Source: Theodoxus fluviatilis (taxonomy: Eukaryota > Mollusca > Gastropoda > Cycloneritida > Neritidae). Taken from it: 62,180 nucleotides of DNA. Under the pieces are notes generated by a model. The model did no database searches. It was not told where the DNA came from and saw nothing but the letters and a program-made list of their open reading frames with translations. Below are positions 62,061 to 62,180 of the stretch, one piece after another. The number at the start of each line of letters is the position of its first letter. Position 1 is the stretch's first letter. The DNA is taken from positions 1-62,180 of the forward strand of contig JAWQFJ010016803.1 in the NCBI GenBank assembly GCA_034096865.1, read 5' to 3'. Position numbers and translations under genes: made by a program.

Positions 62061-62180
62061 AACGGAATTGCAACTTTGGATTTACAGACTGTGCAGCCAC
62101 TGAACTAAAAAATGTATAAACCCTGCAGTCACAAGGCATTCTGTCATAAAGGCATTATAACGATTCCATTACCTCCTCCC

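Overview
The window looks like non-coding, repeat-dominated nuclear DNA from an animal. A marine mollusc, probably a gastropod, is my best guess. The reasons are the very dense GA/GT/GTCT/CCCT microsatellites, the minisatellites with long identical units, several non-LTR retrotransposon remnants, and a dispersed repeat with a GTAAGAATAGAC...GGCGAATAA core that resembles motifs I remember from molluscan SINE-like repeats. That assignment is inference. There are no bacterial operons, rRNA genes or convincing functional tRNA genes. Most long open frames here are simple repeats read as protein.

Layout. 1-4726: a nearly complete non-LTR retrotransposon on the + strand (ORF1-like, endonuclease plus reverse transcriptase, C-terminal zinc knuckle), broken by one 1-nt frameshift and running directly into a CT microsatellite. 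4934-5262: an imperfect inverted repeat. 8.3-12.1 kb: four copies of one SINE-like family, two of them with an internal segment amplified in tandem (38 bp x 8; 16 bp x 7); a fifth copy lies at 47.9 kb. 22.2 kb: a 28-bp minisatellite of 15 near-identical units. 31.1-31.5 kb (- strand): the only convincing host-type coding sequence, a THAP zinc-finger domain with a TATA-like box upstream. 32.8-34.3 kb: a 112-bp minisatellite, 13 units. 34.7-36.1 kb: a tRNA-derived SINE split by two different inverted-repeat elements, one of which carries a foldback sequence. 38.6 kb: a 336-bp hAT-like MITE with a 5-bp target duplication. 41.9-43.5 kb (- strand): a 5'-truncated CR1/L2-like reverse transcriptase fused to a GA/CT microsatellite. 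45.4 kb: a 250-bp GGT array. 49.0-50.9 kb: three copies of a very small element (56, 47 and 38 bp), each flanked by perfect 9-bp direct repeats. 52.8-54.2 kb: a large nested palindrome containing a second copy of the foldback, four 26-32 bp palindromes and a 33-bp minisatellite that keeps an 11-residue repeat protein open. 54.7-55.9 kb: an 18-bp array and a 20/22-bp array with higher-order structure. The rest is microsatellite clusters in otherwise unremarkable sequence.

The most interesting candidates are (1) the tiny 9-bp-TSD element, whose copies differ in length by steps of exactly 9 bp; (2) the nested palindrome at 52.8-54.2 kb, which shares its foldback core with the element inside the 35-kb nest; and (3) the repeated pattern of transposon copies whose ends or internal segments have grown into tandem repeats. 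No gene network can be read from this window; the genes present are transposon genes, one THAP exon and a few exon-like frames I cannot name.
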